64,000 bases of DNA from Atherix ibis (taxonomy: Eukaryota; Arthropoda; Insecta; Diptera; Athericidae). The DNA lies in the NCBI GenBank assembly GCA_958298945.1, contig OY282605.1:34326811-34390810 (forward strand), given 5' to 3'. Made by a program: the position numbers and the translations under genes. The notes under the pieces are model-generated. The model did not search any database. It had not been told where the DNA came from and saw only the letters and a list, made by a program, of their open reading frames with translations. Position 1 is the first letter of the stretch. Every line of letters begins with the position of its first letter. Below are positions 1 to 11,830 of the stretch, piece by piece.

Positions 1-246
1 AATAAGTTAATTTGAATTATATTATTTTTTAAATATTCTTTTCAAAACAGATATTGAGTTTAAATCCAGTTAGTATCATAGCTGTTGGGGTGCCCTTTGC
101 TTATCGCCAAATGGCCTGAGTTGTCATGGCGCAAAGAATTTTCATTTCAATACAAATGCTAATATAAATACAATAGCTTAAAAAAAAATATTTTTTATTT
201 ACGAAAAAAATTCTTACCTTTTGGCTTCGTCGTAAAAAAATAATCC
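1..246. other. Unassigned AT-rich sequence
   Basis: The first 246 bases carry no open frame or recognisable motif. A somewhat less AT-rich stretch lies near 80-130. Nothing links it to a gene at the window edge. Confidence 0.5.
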
Positions 247-353
247 AAAAATCTACTTTCAAAAAGTAGATTTTTTCTATTTATAATTCAGTTATTAATA
301 ATAATTATTTCAAGCTTTCATTGAAATAATTATTAATAATAACTGAATTATAA
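247..353. repeat. Two adjacent inverted repeats (hairpins)
   Basis: A perfect 13-bp hairpin (arms 247-259 and 263-275, 3-base loop) is followed six bases later by a second with 33-bp arms (281-313 and 321-353) around a 7-base loop. I count one mismatch in the 33-bp arms. The stems are AT-rich. Such paired foldbacks often mark miniature foldback transposons, but no terminal repeats or target duplication enclosing both could be identified. Confidence 0.8.
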
Positions 354-1202
354 GATTTTATTATTAAATGAGTAATTTTAAAGGTTATAAATAATATTTT
401 TTAATTATTAATAAATTATTCCTACGTGAAGTCATACTCCCCTTAGTATACTGATTGATCCATAATTAACCATACTTTTTTTCTATCATAAAAATTAAAT
501 TAAATCAAAATTAAAAATAAATTCTTAAATTACTTTTGGTTTTAAAAAGTACAAAAACTTTGAAAAAATTAAATTTTTAAAATAGTAATGAGAATAGTAA
601 TGAGACTGAGGGAGATCTGGCAATACTAAAGACTTTATTTGAATATAGCATGTATGGTAGTACTTCCTTGCAGGTAAAGATTCAAAATCGTCTGGTATCT
701 ACGCCAAAAAATTAACTTATTTTTTGTTAATAAGATCCCTTCAGACATGTGCCAGGGTCGACTTTATTGCGCTATAACTGTGAGGCCATTGGATGACTTC
801 ATAGTAGGTGCAAAGCTATTAACCAAGACTGGTTTGTGGTTAGCAGAGTAGGATATTGAGAATTTTTTTATTTATTTTCGAGCACATAAGTATTTTGCTG
901 AAGTTAAAAAAAGGGACTATGGAATAGAAATGTTGGATACAGGAGCTCGAATCCTAATATAGGATGTGGATGATGGTGAAATGAGTGTCATGTGATTGAC
1001 ATAGAGGATGATTGGTGTTGCAAAAAAGAAACACGTGAGGCACAGTAGAATGTCCTATCCTGATTCTGAGGAGCTTACGTGACCAGAATTTTGAAATGGA
1101 TGCTGAATAGACCTCATAAGTTGACAAAAATGTGTCACAAAATATTTTTGTTTATTATTGTAATATAGGGCAAGATTTGAATTTTACACTATTTGTGCGG
1201 TT
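354..1202. other. Unassigned; somewhat GC-richer 700-1130
   Basis: No supported gene. The part from about 700 to 1130 is less AT-rich than its surroundings and could be a decayed transposon, but no conserved motif could be read in any frame. Confidence 0.4.
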
Positions 1203-1545
1203 CACGGTTATTCAAAGTATTGCCAACAAAATAAAAAGACAGCATGGCATCTGACAGTTCACAAGTGTTGCTAAAAAAAAGAAAAAGACAGCATGACAGC
1301 TGACAGTTCAGGGTTATTAAAAATTGAGCGTTGTTCTCAACAAAAGAAAAAGACAGCATGGCATCTGACAGCTCAAAAGTGTTGCTAAAAAAAGAAAAAG
1401 ACAGCATGACAGCTGACAGTTCAGGGTTATTAAAAATTGAGCGTTGTTCTCAACAAAAGAAAAAGACAGCATGACAGCTGACAGTTCACAAGTGTTGCTA
1501 AAAAAAGAAAAAGACAGCATGACAGCTGACAGTTCAGGGTTAATA
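1203..1545. repeat. Composite tandem repeat, 113-bp period (48 + 65 bp)
   Basis: Two related subunits alternate, both beginning GACAGCATG. The short one (about 48 bp; starts 1238, 1352, 1465) continues into CACAAGTGTTGCTA. The long one (65 bp; starts 1287 and 1400, partial at 1513) continues into CAGGGTTATTAAAAATTGAG. A degenerate tail of the long subunit precedes the array from 1203. Downstream at about 1570-1600 an inverted version of the GGGTTATTAAAA core occurs. The minus-strand open frames over this array are by-products of the periodicity and are not called as genes. Confidence 0.9.
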
Positions 1546-1639
1546 AAAAATAATTAAAATTAATAAAAATGCGTTATTCTTTTTAATAACCCTGACAAGT
1601 TTGGCATTATAGTCTAATTATAAATACAAAATAAAAGAT

Positions 1640-2340
1640 ATAGGATGTCTCAGTATTGTCAACGAAAAAAAAGAAGACAAAATATGGTTAGGAATAGTGA
1701 TTTGACTTCACCAACTGTAAAAAGATTCATTTGTTTTGTGGTCAACACAAAGCATTGAAGCATTTCGTCAGGATATTGCTGAGAGTACAGGAATATAAAT
1801 TTGAGACCTTGGTCATTAATTGGATATTTCGAGAAGCTCTTTACAGCGTATTTTCACAGAAGATTTGCGTCTGCACGCTTACAAAGTTCAATTGACTCAA
1901 AAAGTGAAGCGTACTGACCACGCACAGCGAATGGAGTTCGTTAAATGGATTATCGAACAACAACAAGCGATGAGGCTCATTTTCATTTTGATGCCTTGGT
2001 TAATCGATAAAATTCTCATATTTGGATTTTTGACAAACAAATGCGTCCACAGTGTGTTACTGTTACAATAGATGCGGATTTTGGGCTGGAGGTATAATCG
2101 GTCCATTCTTCTTCGAAAATGTAGCTGGTCAGGTAATAACAGTTAATGGCGTTCGCTATCGCTACATAATAATCCAGTTTTTTGTGACCAAATGCAAGAT
2201 ATGGTTCTGGACAACATGTGGTTTCAACAAGACGATGCCACATGCTATACATCCCGAGAAAAAATTACATTTCTTTATGAGTGTTTGCTGTCAAAATTAC
2301 TTTTTGCGTGAAAATTGAGAAACCCTTTAAAGTGGCGCCC
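1640..2340 (+). pseudogene. Broken IS630/Tc1-mariner-type transposase
   Basis: This is the decayed coding region of a DDE transposase of the IS630-like type common in insects. Read across several frames it keeps the family landmarks in order: an N-terminal part with ISRSSLQRIF followed by LHAYKVQLTQ; a degenerate segment with FHFDALVNR where the first catalytic Asp region lies; then FWAGGIIGPFFFENVAGQ and VNGVRYR (about 2085-2165); and a degraded DMWFQQD segment near 2210-2240, whose Asp matches the second catalytic residue. At least three frame changes are needed to read through, so it is inactive. The region carrying the third acidic residue and the C-terminus are not recognisable after about 2340. 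Terminal repeats were not found. The family is clear; the boundaries are approximate. Confidence 0.85.
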
Positions 2341-4680
2341 AACGGCTAATACACGAAGCTTAGCCTTCTCATTGTGAATATATTTTTTAACAAAACTTTG
2401 AGGAATAACCAAATTTTTTAAAAATTTCCACCTATAAGGAGAGGTGACATCGAATCGCTGTTTGAAAAAAAAGGATATATTAAAAATAGAAGTTGATGTT
2501 GACTAATTTTTTTTAAAAGGAGGCGATAAGCAAAAAAAGGATACGAACCTCTTGTTCAGACTTTATGAGAAATTGGTTAGAAATTAGTTCGATTAAAAAA
2601 TGAAAACAGCTCGCCTATTTTTGGGAAATCCATCAATTGTTTGACATTAATCAGTTAATCTGTGAAATTTACCATCCAAAAAACCTACAGCTAGCTGGGC
2701 GGCCTAAGTGTACATATTAAAGAGGGGAAATTATATACAATTCGGTATACATTTGTAAAGACAAAACATGAAATATTCATAATAGCATAAGCTGATTGAC
2801 TTGTTTCGTATATTGTACAGTGTATAATGTATACTATTGTGATTAACTATTCCATTGATCGAGCCGAATTGTTTCATGAGGTTTTAAGCAGATTTATTGC
2901 TTTGATTTAGTTGGGAAACTCAACACATGTTCCATTATTACACAACGGATAATGCTTCTATGCGCCCATATTTGTTTTTATTTCATAACAACGAATATTC
3001 AAAGCACTATGTATATTGCACATCACTATCAACCTACCTGTATAATATAATATTTGGCATACCTGCTGTTTAAATGTATCCCCAGATAGGTATATGTTTC
3101 AAGAGATTTTCGCCTTTCCTGGGATCGACTTATACTAAATCTATGTACATGTTTTCCTAGAATAAAATTTAAATTTATTCTCGTACTCGTATATTATGTA
3201 CTCTCAAATACATATTTTGTTGAATATCAAACTTATAAATTTCAACTCTAATAGGATTTATGTTTATGCGAGAGATGGCTCTGAAGGATAGGGTTTGGGT
3301 TCTGAAACAGGGCTGAGCTTATATATACGTAGGATCGAACAAATGACAAACAGCGGAACTCTTTTACCCTCTGCCCCACAGAACATTTTACATCCGTATT
3401 CAATTTTTTTATTTATTTTTTTTTTTTTGAGAGAGTAAAACTGAATAAATTAAATACGACTATAGATGTCTGCGTGAATAAATTAAGAGGTTAAGAGAAA
3501 AAAAAATATTATAAAAATTATTAAATTACGATACGGTATAAACTGAAATATTAAAATTCATCTTGAACTGTCATAGCTCATTTCGCATTTAATGTTCTTC
3601 CAGCTCTATGCTATGCTAAAGACTACTTATTTCCATACGGATTAGTACTATTCGTATCCGTAATTTGAATTAATTTAAGGACTTATTATGATAAAAAAAA
3701 ACTCGTCCATGAAAATAATTTTGAAAAATTTCCTACTATCTTGAACAGCAGCAAAAATATTGGCAAAAAAAAAACAGAACCAAATTTAATACGAATCACT
3801 TTATTTAATTTTTCGCTATCAACTCAGAATAATTTATCATTTGATATCATAATTAAGTTGTGATACGTCATGATATGAAACAATATTCTCTCGTCGTGGG
3901 TGGATATTATACCCTAAACAAATGCTTCTATTATTATGTGTGGTAGAATGATGGAAAATTACCATTGCTGCTTTTAAAATTTATTGTCAACGCACACATT
4001 TTTCATTGTTAATAAAGCGTAAAATATTCGAATTGTTATTAATGATACACCGTCAAACCAAGTCAAACAATGTCAAACACCGTGACTATGGTCGTTTCGC
4101 ATTTCTTTAACATATTTTGATTTTTCTTTCAATATTTTTTATCGTATTTTCTGTTTTCTTTGGGAAATGTGATACTATATATTGGGAGACCTTTTTTGTT
4201 TATGTTTAACAAAAGTTTACCAAGAAAATGAGATGGTCTCTGACTTTTTCTTAAACCAAATAAATACTCTTATATGTATATCAAATGTCGCCCTATTATT
4301 GAACTGTTTTAATACACATCTTAAAGCTTTTTTTTATTTATATAATATATATAAAAAACTGAGAAAAAGAAAGAGACAGATGGGAGAGAAATAAATGGTT
4401 TCTAAAGAACAGTTGCTAGAGATTTTGAAAAATTACATATTAAGTCAAATTGTTGTTCCTACTCTCTTGAAAATTATTTTTTTTTTAACAAATTTGCTAA
4501 TTTTTATATATTTTCATTTTAAATAATTATAAATTTTTCAAAATTTTTTAATAAATTTTAACTTTTAAATGAATTTATATATTTTTTATATATTTTGTTA
4601 TCTAAAAAATTATACAAATTGCGTTTTATTAAAATTCATAAAAAATTTAGTTATAATAATATAAATAACATTTTTTTTTA
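2341..4680. other. Unassigned AT-rich region
   Basis: No gene or repeat could be supported. Only open frames under 100 codons occur, with low-complexity composition. T- and A-runs are frequent, for example near 3410-3430. Confidence 0.5.
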
Positions 4681-4682
4681 AT

Positions 4683-5275
4683 AGTAACCCTAACATTTCT
4701 AGGATAACTTTTAATTTTTCTAGGGTAATTATTAGTTATCGCAAAATTTCTAGGCATAACTCTACCCTTTTCAGATAATTTGTTATGACTTTTTCGCATA
4801 TTTCATACTGTAGTTCCGCCATTATTTAAAGGATATGAAATACACTAAAGCTTAAAATTTTTTTGCATAAGTATGACGTTTTGTATAGTTCTACACGAAA
4901 ATTTAACGGCGTCAAATTGTATGATTTTTGAAAGGCAATTGAAATGATGACATCTAAAATATCTGCGCCCTAAGAATTTTTCGGGAAAAGCAACCAACAT
5001 TTTTCATGTTTTGTACTTTGTGGTGGTGTATTTATTAAAATCATATATATTGTAGTTCAGTTAAAAATATTAAATTTAGGGTAATTGCAGGGTAAAATTC
5101 ACAGCAACTAGTCAATTTTCTTAGATACAATAACTTTTCAATAGTCACGTTTAGATTTTCAGAGCCTCATATACGGTAAATGTGCTTATAAATATATCCA
5201 CCAAGCGAGAAACGAACCCCATTGCTGATAAAAATTTCCCCCTTCTTAAAACGTGAAACATGGCTAAAGTAGTAT
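4683..5275 (+). repeat. Dispersed repeat R1, copy 1
   Basis: This stretch shares an ordered set of segments with 33395-34000 and 38158-38600: GATAATTT followed by ATGACTTTTTCGCATATTTC (4774-4810); GGCGTCAAATTGTATGA (about 4909); TAGATACAATAACTTTTCAATAGTC followed by TTTTCAGAGCC (about 5122-5165); and CCACCAAGCGAGAAACGAACC (about 5199). It encodes nothing. The preserved order over about 600 bp indicates copies of one element, probably non-autonomous. Divergence is high, so it is old. Confidence 0.7.
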
Positions 5276-5284
5276 TATATTATT

Positions 5285-5850
5285 TAACATGACTTATCTG
5301 TCATTAAACATAAAACCACGAGTCGCCTACGACCATAGGGATTGAGATTATGCTTAATCGACGCAACACCATTACTGGCAGTTTACAGACAGTAACCAGT
5401 TACAAGCTGATTACTCCAACTGTTAGTGGCTCGAGATAATTACCACCATCTCCAACCAGCGATCCGAAGACCGTACCCGCGATATGGGTATATTAACCAT
5501 AGCCACCACGTTGCTGTATAATGCGCCTCACTATTGTCAGACACAGTGTGTTTTCACACCATGGGGCACCCCGATTCCTGTAGTACCATTTTTTTGTTTT
5601 AAGAGTACTTCGGTTTGTACTCCACTCATTGAGCTACGATAAGGAATCTTGTAAATTTCTAGACACCGCTAAGCGAGCTCAGGTATGCGGGTTCGCCATG
5701 ATCCGAAAGTACAACCGGAATCGACCTGAGTCTTTCACCCGGTTGTAGCCACCCAGCGTGCCATTTACACACTCATTCTCGCTCTCCTCTCAAAAAGTGC
5801 AACGGCAAATCTATTAAAGCACTCATACCGTTCTCACATACCTAGGACTC
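5285..5850 (-). repeat. Retroelement-linked repeat R3, inverted copy
   Basis: Read on the minus strand this matches the 3' part of the repeat at 45050-45930. The plus-strand string GACCATAGGGATTGAGAT (5331) is the reverse complement of the end of that copy. GAGCTACGATAAGGAA (5632) and GAGCTCAGGT..GGTTCGCCAT (5677-5700) match the reverse complement of 45060-45170. The middle is shortened relative to the 45-kb copy. It lies between two pieces of R1, so it probably inserted into, or was rearranged with, an R1 copy. No coding frame remains. Confidence 0.65.
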
Positions 5851-6177
5851 CACATCATTCACCACGATTCCACATGTACCTTGGTCACGCAAATTCCACA
5901 TGCACCTCGGTCACGCCCCGTACAGGCCACACTCAATGCGAAGGTGTTTGGCACTCTCCTCCGCCGACCCACAAGGGCGCCCCCTTAGATGTGCAAGTGA
6001 GTCTCAAAGTTCAGCTTCTTTCCAATCTTTACTCCAAGCTAACGCACCTACCGCGCATATCGGTCCCTGACCCCTCTACACAAACATTCGTTGGCATACT
6101 GGGCCCCAAAAAACCCCTCAACAACATGCACGCAGTTTTCCTTTCTGAGACAATCACTACCATTATATTGCCCCATT
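5851..6177. other. GC-richer unassigned segment with a 21-bp duplication
   Basis: Base composition here is clearly richer in C and G than the neighbours. A 21-bp motif (CCACATGTACCTTGGTCACG and one more base) at 5870-5890 recurs with two changes at 5896-5916. A 109-codon open frame spans it (5874-6203), but it runs into the R1 sequence downstream and matches no protein I recognise. It may be a more internal part of the inverted R3 element. Confidence 0.5.
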
Positions 6178-6500
6178 TCAGGTATACAATAGCTTTTCCA
6201 TAGTTAGTTGGGGTTTTTTAGAGCCTCACATATAGTTAGTTTTCTTATTGACATATGAAATAGGCCTCATCGATAAAAAAATTTGTTTGGAAAATCAACA
6301 CCACCACCAATGCATACGTTTGTGCCCCTAGAGGCGGCAGAGTGAACAGCTTCCTCGGCCTTAAGAAACGTGGCTACAGTAAAATTATCACATTTATAGG
6401 AAATCTATCTAAAGAAGCGTGAAATGAAGCCCATTCCTGATAAAAATTTCTTCTCTTTAAGCGCCAAACGTGGCTATAGCAAAATTCACCACATATGTAA
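6178..6500 (+). repeat. Dispersed repeat R1, partial copy 2
   Basis: It begins with TATACAATAGCTTTTCCATAG and GGGGTTTTTTAGAGCC, the same motif pair seen in R1 copies at about 5122 and 33785. It ends with AGCGTGAAATGAAGCCCATT followed by CGCCAAACGTGGCTATAGC, paralleling the end of copy 1. The central part is divergent. Confidence 0.6.
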
Positions 6501-9500
6501 CCCAACAAATTTTTCATTTTTTCCTTTTATATTTTTAAATCTAAAAAGAGATAAAAAATAATGATTAGCATTATTTAAAAAAAAACAATCTTTTCTTAAA
6601 AGTAACAAATTTTCTTATGATTAATAAGTTTGCAAAAAAAAATCTTATTTTTCAGATTTTTTTTAAGGAATATTTCGACTTTTTGCCATAATCAAAATTG
6701 ATTGATTGATTATTGTTGAAAAGAAGAAAAACTGATAAAAATTCATATTTTTAGGTATATAAATAATTTTTCTATTATTATATCCTAAATATAAGAAGTA
6801 TATTTTAGATATTATGGCATACAAATTTTCTTTTCCATAAAACTTTTCGAAAATACACTCAACTTTATTATTGTATGTATATAAGAATATCTTCTAAATG
6901 AATGAAATTATTATAAATCAGAATAAATTTCCGGATAGCATATAAAATTTGTAAAGCAAAAGAAAAAAAATATATTTTTTCTGCTTCTACTAAATATCAG
7001 AAGAAATTACGATATAAAAGTTCATGTTAGTACTAGTAAGTAGAAAAATGTAAAAGAGGAAAACTTTTATCCTTGGTGACAGTTCTTGATTCAAAAATTT
7101 GGTGTCATCTGTTTTCACTGTACCAAATTATGTACGAAGTTTTCCGTATAAATTCCATCTGAATATGGATGTGATTTCAAGATTGACAGACAAACATAAT
7201 ACCATGTATAGTATAAAGTCAGATATTAAAATAAATTTTCGTTACACGCAAAAGTAAATTAATTGGAATTTGGATTAAGTTTTCGGAGTTTTGTTATATT
7301 TTCCTTATGTACGATGGTACGTATTATCCACCACCATGTCTAGAGAATTAATTGAGATTTAAACATCAAAGCAAATGCTCAGACACTACTCGTACTTATT
7401 ATGATAAATTTTCATAAACGGATGATATTTTGCCAACAAAAATTTAATTCCATTCCATCCTATCCAATACAATTCATTCGAAATGCTTAAAGAGAAATAT
7501 ATACAATATTTATAATCGCATATTTAATTTAATTTCAAGAGTCTTACAAATTACTTTCTTAAAGAAATCTCAAATTTAATACTTTCTTTATGTCAAAAGT
7601 AAATATTTTGTAATCAGAATTTCAGTTATTAATGACTTTGCGCTTCAAGCATAAAACAAGCGTTTTTTTTCTTGGTCTATTTTCGAAAATATTTTCTGAA
7701 CAATTCTTAATTCTATAAGAATTTAGGTTATTTTTTTTCCAAAAAAAAAAATAAATCTTTTCTATTAAAAAAATATTTAAAATTTTTATATATATTTTTT
7801 GAAAATTTAAGGAATTTTTATTATTTCGTAACTCAGAGACTTCAAGACACCATAATTTCATGGAAAGGATTTAGTCGTGATTTTTTTCATTGTATCCAAT
7901 TTGTGTTGATAATAATTTCTTTAAGATAATATAATTTATAAAGATTTCGTTGATGTGCTTTTTGAGCAATCTTTAAGAAGTATTTTTATTGGTGGATTTT
8001 TTTAAAGTATCTATTTTATTTTCAAGATTGAAAACGATAACAACAACAATTTTCTTTTGGTTTATTTTTGATATTTTCGAAAAATAAATAAAGTTTCCAA
8101 TTTTTTTTGTAATTTTGCAGAAGACTATTTCGAAATTATCTATTTTCTTGACAAAGTCAACTTTCCATTAACAGACATGTTTTGAGTAGCCGTCGCAATG
8201 TATCTGCAATAAGGGCAACCTATATTAAAAAATATATATAAACAAAAAAATAGTAAAGAAAATTTAGTAGTTAAATCAATACTATTTGGAAACATTAAAG
8301 TTTTATTTGTTGTTTTTTTTTCAAAATTTAACAACAGATTTAATCCATTAAGCTACGATAGAATAGTTTCAGTATTCAATTTATCCGAAAGTTTTTCTGA
8401 CTTTCGTATAAACATGTTGGCTGGAAAAAAAAGGGAAACTGAAATTTCAACAAATCGAAATGCATTAGCCTCAACTGACTTGCACCATTTGTATTAATAA
8501 ATTCGACCATAAATATCTGAAAATGCAAATCGTGTTAAATAAAATGGATTAGGCAGATTGCCTATATAGTCAATGTAATCGTATCTGTTAAGGGAGGATA
8601 AACAGACTATTTTATGAAAATCTAGAACAAATTTGTCAATTGTCGCCGACCATGTTCTACATAACAAAATTAACATGAAAGGGTTTTTAGCTCGATTTCA
8701 CGTTTTGAGGGGATAATTCGTCGTTGTTTGGACTTTTTTTTTGAAGTGGTAAAGACGATGAATTTCAAGAAATAATCATAATTATCGGAGGATAGAAATG
8801 ACAATCGTAATCTTGACATCTTGCAAACAAACGAAATTTCCTGACAAATGAACGAAGGAAATTAGACGAGAAAAATCTGTTGAACAGGCGAACGTTGACA
8901 TAGAATCTGGGAGTCTGATAAAGATGAAAATCTTTTACAGAGAAGGCGCCGAGAGATGCTGACTTGACATGTCAACTCGAAGAAAAATTTTCCAATAGAA
9001 AAGATTACAGATGAACGCACTTTTTCGAGACATATTCTTTCTAAATGAAAAATGCTGGAGCCAACGTGGAAAATAGAAATGGACTGAAAATTAATCGTCA
9101 AAAAGAAATTTTTTTTAGATAAATTGGTGAAAATCAGGGGAGGGGGACTATTCTAAAAAAAAAAAAAACTGGCCAAAAGGCACACAAGAAAGAGGGCAGA
9201 AGGTGTTTTCGGGATGACTGGAAAGAACTTGGTGGTGATAAGTCCAGACAGACATCCACTTAATTTAAAAGTCATTAACACTTACTTGGGGTCTGTCTGT
9301 GGCTCACGTCTATGAAAATAGAAATAATTCCAATGAAGAAATGAATATAGATAAATTCCTTGGATTCTTGTAGAAGTTTTTATTTATGTCCCAGAATATT
9401 TTGATGCGATAAATAATAAAAAGAATATGTGGAAAAATAACCACAAACGACTTTCTCCATTCTTTCAACCAGAATTTCTCCATTAAAGCATAATTTTTTT

Positions 9501-10713
9501 TTTTGCAAATTTTTTTGATCCATACAAGCATCTCCCCATTTGATAAAAATTGAATTTTCCCTATTGTACTAGTAGAATAATAATATTTTTTATACGGTCC
9601 CTATCTATATTTCTATACTATTTAAATAAGTCCTTGAAGCTCTCTTATTTTGCCTTAAAAAAACTCTAACTCACCCCTTAGTTCTTATTTTATATTCGTA
9701 TCCTTGAATTCTCGTCGCCATCCTTTGGCCTGGGCCACTTTTTGCGCTTTTTTCCAACTGTCTACTTTATTTTTTTATTGAGTAATACCTCCTGTTCGCA
9801 TTAATTTATTTTCTATTTGTATACATAATATCCTATTTCTCCACACCTCCCCCCCCCCTTAAAAATCTAGTCGAACATATTGCAGATTCTCCAAAGGATC
9901 AACTTAAATTTTTTCTCAATTAACTTAATTCAATATATTTCTCTGCTCTCATTTCTTACAGAATTCAATTCTGTTGATGGGGGAAGATGGGGTTGGTTTT
10001 TCTTATTGTTAAAAAGAATTTTTTGTCCTTTTTCAAGTTCGATTTGGATCACTTTTTATATGCATAAATTTTTTTGTTCTTATTGTATCATATTTTAAGT
10101 AAGCTTGGTAAAAAAATGTGGCTGTCTACTTAATAAATAATTCCTTAAGTAAAAAGTCAAAAAGAGAATTTTATAAATTAAATTCATCATGTTTCATTAA
10201 AATGCACTCAAAACAATTTATTTCTTAATTTTTTCCCGTATTTTTTTTTTATAAATTTTTTAATAATAAATTTTAAATATAATTCCTTAAGAAAAATAAA
10301 CAAAATAAGAATTATTCATGGACATACATAGCGAAAAAAAAACAATTTATTTATAATGTTTGAACAAATTAAGCGCAACACTCGGAAATTTCTTATTTAT
10401 TTGATGGGTTTTTATACTTCCTGCTTACTGCTCACTTGAGTTAATATTTGTTCTACGATAGTTATAGTTTTTTTTTGTCTTATTGTTGAAAAAAATAGAT
10501 TAAAATTCATAATAAAACTATTTTTGCTTCTATAATTAAAACAAAAGTCCTATTTTATAATTAGTTAATTTCGCTATAAAAAAATATGCAATTTTTTATT
10601 ATGAATTAAAAAACTACTAATCAATACATTAAAATTTTAAAACTTTTTACAGCAGTTGTGATTCTTTCCGAAAAAAATATTGTTCAGAGATGAGACTTTA
10701 TATAGAACAATTT
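6501..10713. other. Long unassigned AT-rich region
   Basis: About 4.2 kb with no supported gene, RNA or transposon. Open frames are short and low-complexity. A less AT-rich part lies at about 8750-9300 but no motif is visible there. A run of ten C is at 9849-9858. Confidence 0.5.
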
Positions 10714-11830
10714 TTATTAATAGGGATCTAAAAAACTACTAACAACTATGGAGAAGCCATTGTATCCGCGAAAAATGACTGCCTGCTGAGCATTTTGGTC
10801 TAAAGTGTCTTTGGGCCATATTTCTTTCAAAATGAAGAAGGAAAAACAGTTCACTAATTCTAAGTTTCAAGATTTCTAACTGACTTAATATATATATAGG
10901 TTTTAACAAAAAAAAATGCCACAAGCCATATAACGCGGATATTTTTTTGACTTTATTATGTGAATTATCGGATTGTAACAGACTTTTTTGTTGCAAAATC
11001 GACTCCAACAAAATATCCTTTGATCATAATGTCATTATTAAACCAATTAAATAAAGAAAAACTCTTATTAATAGGGCTCTGAAAACCCACAAATAACTAT
11101 GGAGAAGCCATTGTATCCGCGAAAAATGACTGTTTTGCTGAGCATTTTGGTGAGAAATGTGTTTGCCCCGTATTTTTTTCGAAATGAAGAAGAAGTAACA
11201 GTTCAGTAATTCTAAACTTGAAGATATCTATCTGGCCTATATATGGATTTTAACAAAAAAAAATGCCACAAGCCACGTGGCGAATTGCCGTATCATAACA
11301 GACTTTTTGTTTGCAAATCGACTCCAACATAATATTCTTTGATTATAATGGTAATATTAAACCAATTAAATAAAGTAAAACTTTTATTAATAGGGCTCTA
11401 AAAACCCACAAGGAACTATGGAGAAGCCATTGTATCCGTGAAATATGATTGTTTGCTGAGCATTTTGATGTGAAATGTGTTTGGCCCGTATTTTTTTCGA
11501 AATAAAGAAGGAAAAACAGTTGAGTATCTAGCCTACATATACATTTTAACAAAAAAAAGCCACAAGCCCCATAACACGACCATTTTTTGGCTTTATTACA
11601 TGAATTACCATATTGTAACAGACTTTTTTTTATAAATCGACTCCTGTAAATTACCTCAAAAATATTAAACCCTACAAAATATATTTATGTCGTAATGGTA
11701 ATATTAGTTCAATTAAATTAAGTAAAATTTTTGTAAAAATTAAAAAAATGACTATGATTAATTTAACTTTATTTTCCAAATCTTAAATTGGATAAATATT
11801 TATTTACAATATATCAATTGAAAAATAAAA
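10714..11830 (-). repeat. Tandem triplication within dispersed repeat R1
   Basis: Three units follow each other, starting at 10714, 11065 and 11384 (lengths about 351, 319 and 350). Each begins TTATTAATAGGG.TCT, then AACTATGGAGAAGCCATTG, TGACTG...GAGCATTTTG, TTTTAACAAAAAAAA and GACTTTTTT, and ends with AAATAAAGTAAAACTT or similar. A tail (about 11760-11800, TTTATTTTCCAAATCTTAAATTGGATAA) also occurs at the far end of the R1 copies at 17921 and 25920. Relative to R1 copies 1 and 33395 the array is inverted. The minus-strand open frames inside (10739-11011, 11343-11552) are mutually similar only because the units are. Confidence 0.9.

Noticed and set aside
1189..1520. Minus-strand open frames rich in CCLFLFF and LSFSF repeats
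   Set aside because: They are translations of the tandem array and have no independent coding evidence.
5874..6203. 109-codon open frame in GC-richer DNA
   Set aside because: Runs across the junction into repeat R1 and contains a local duplication; unlikely to be a protein gene.
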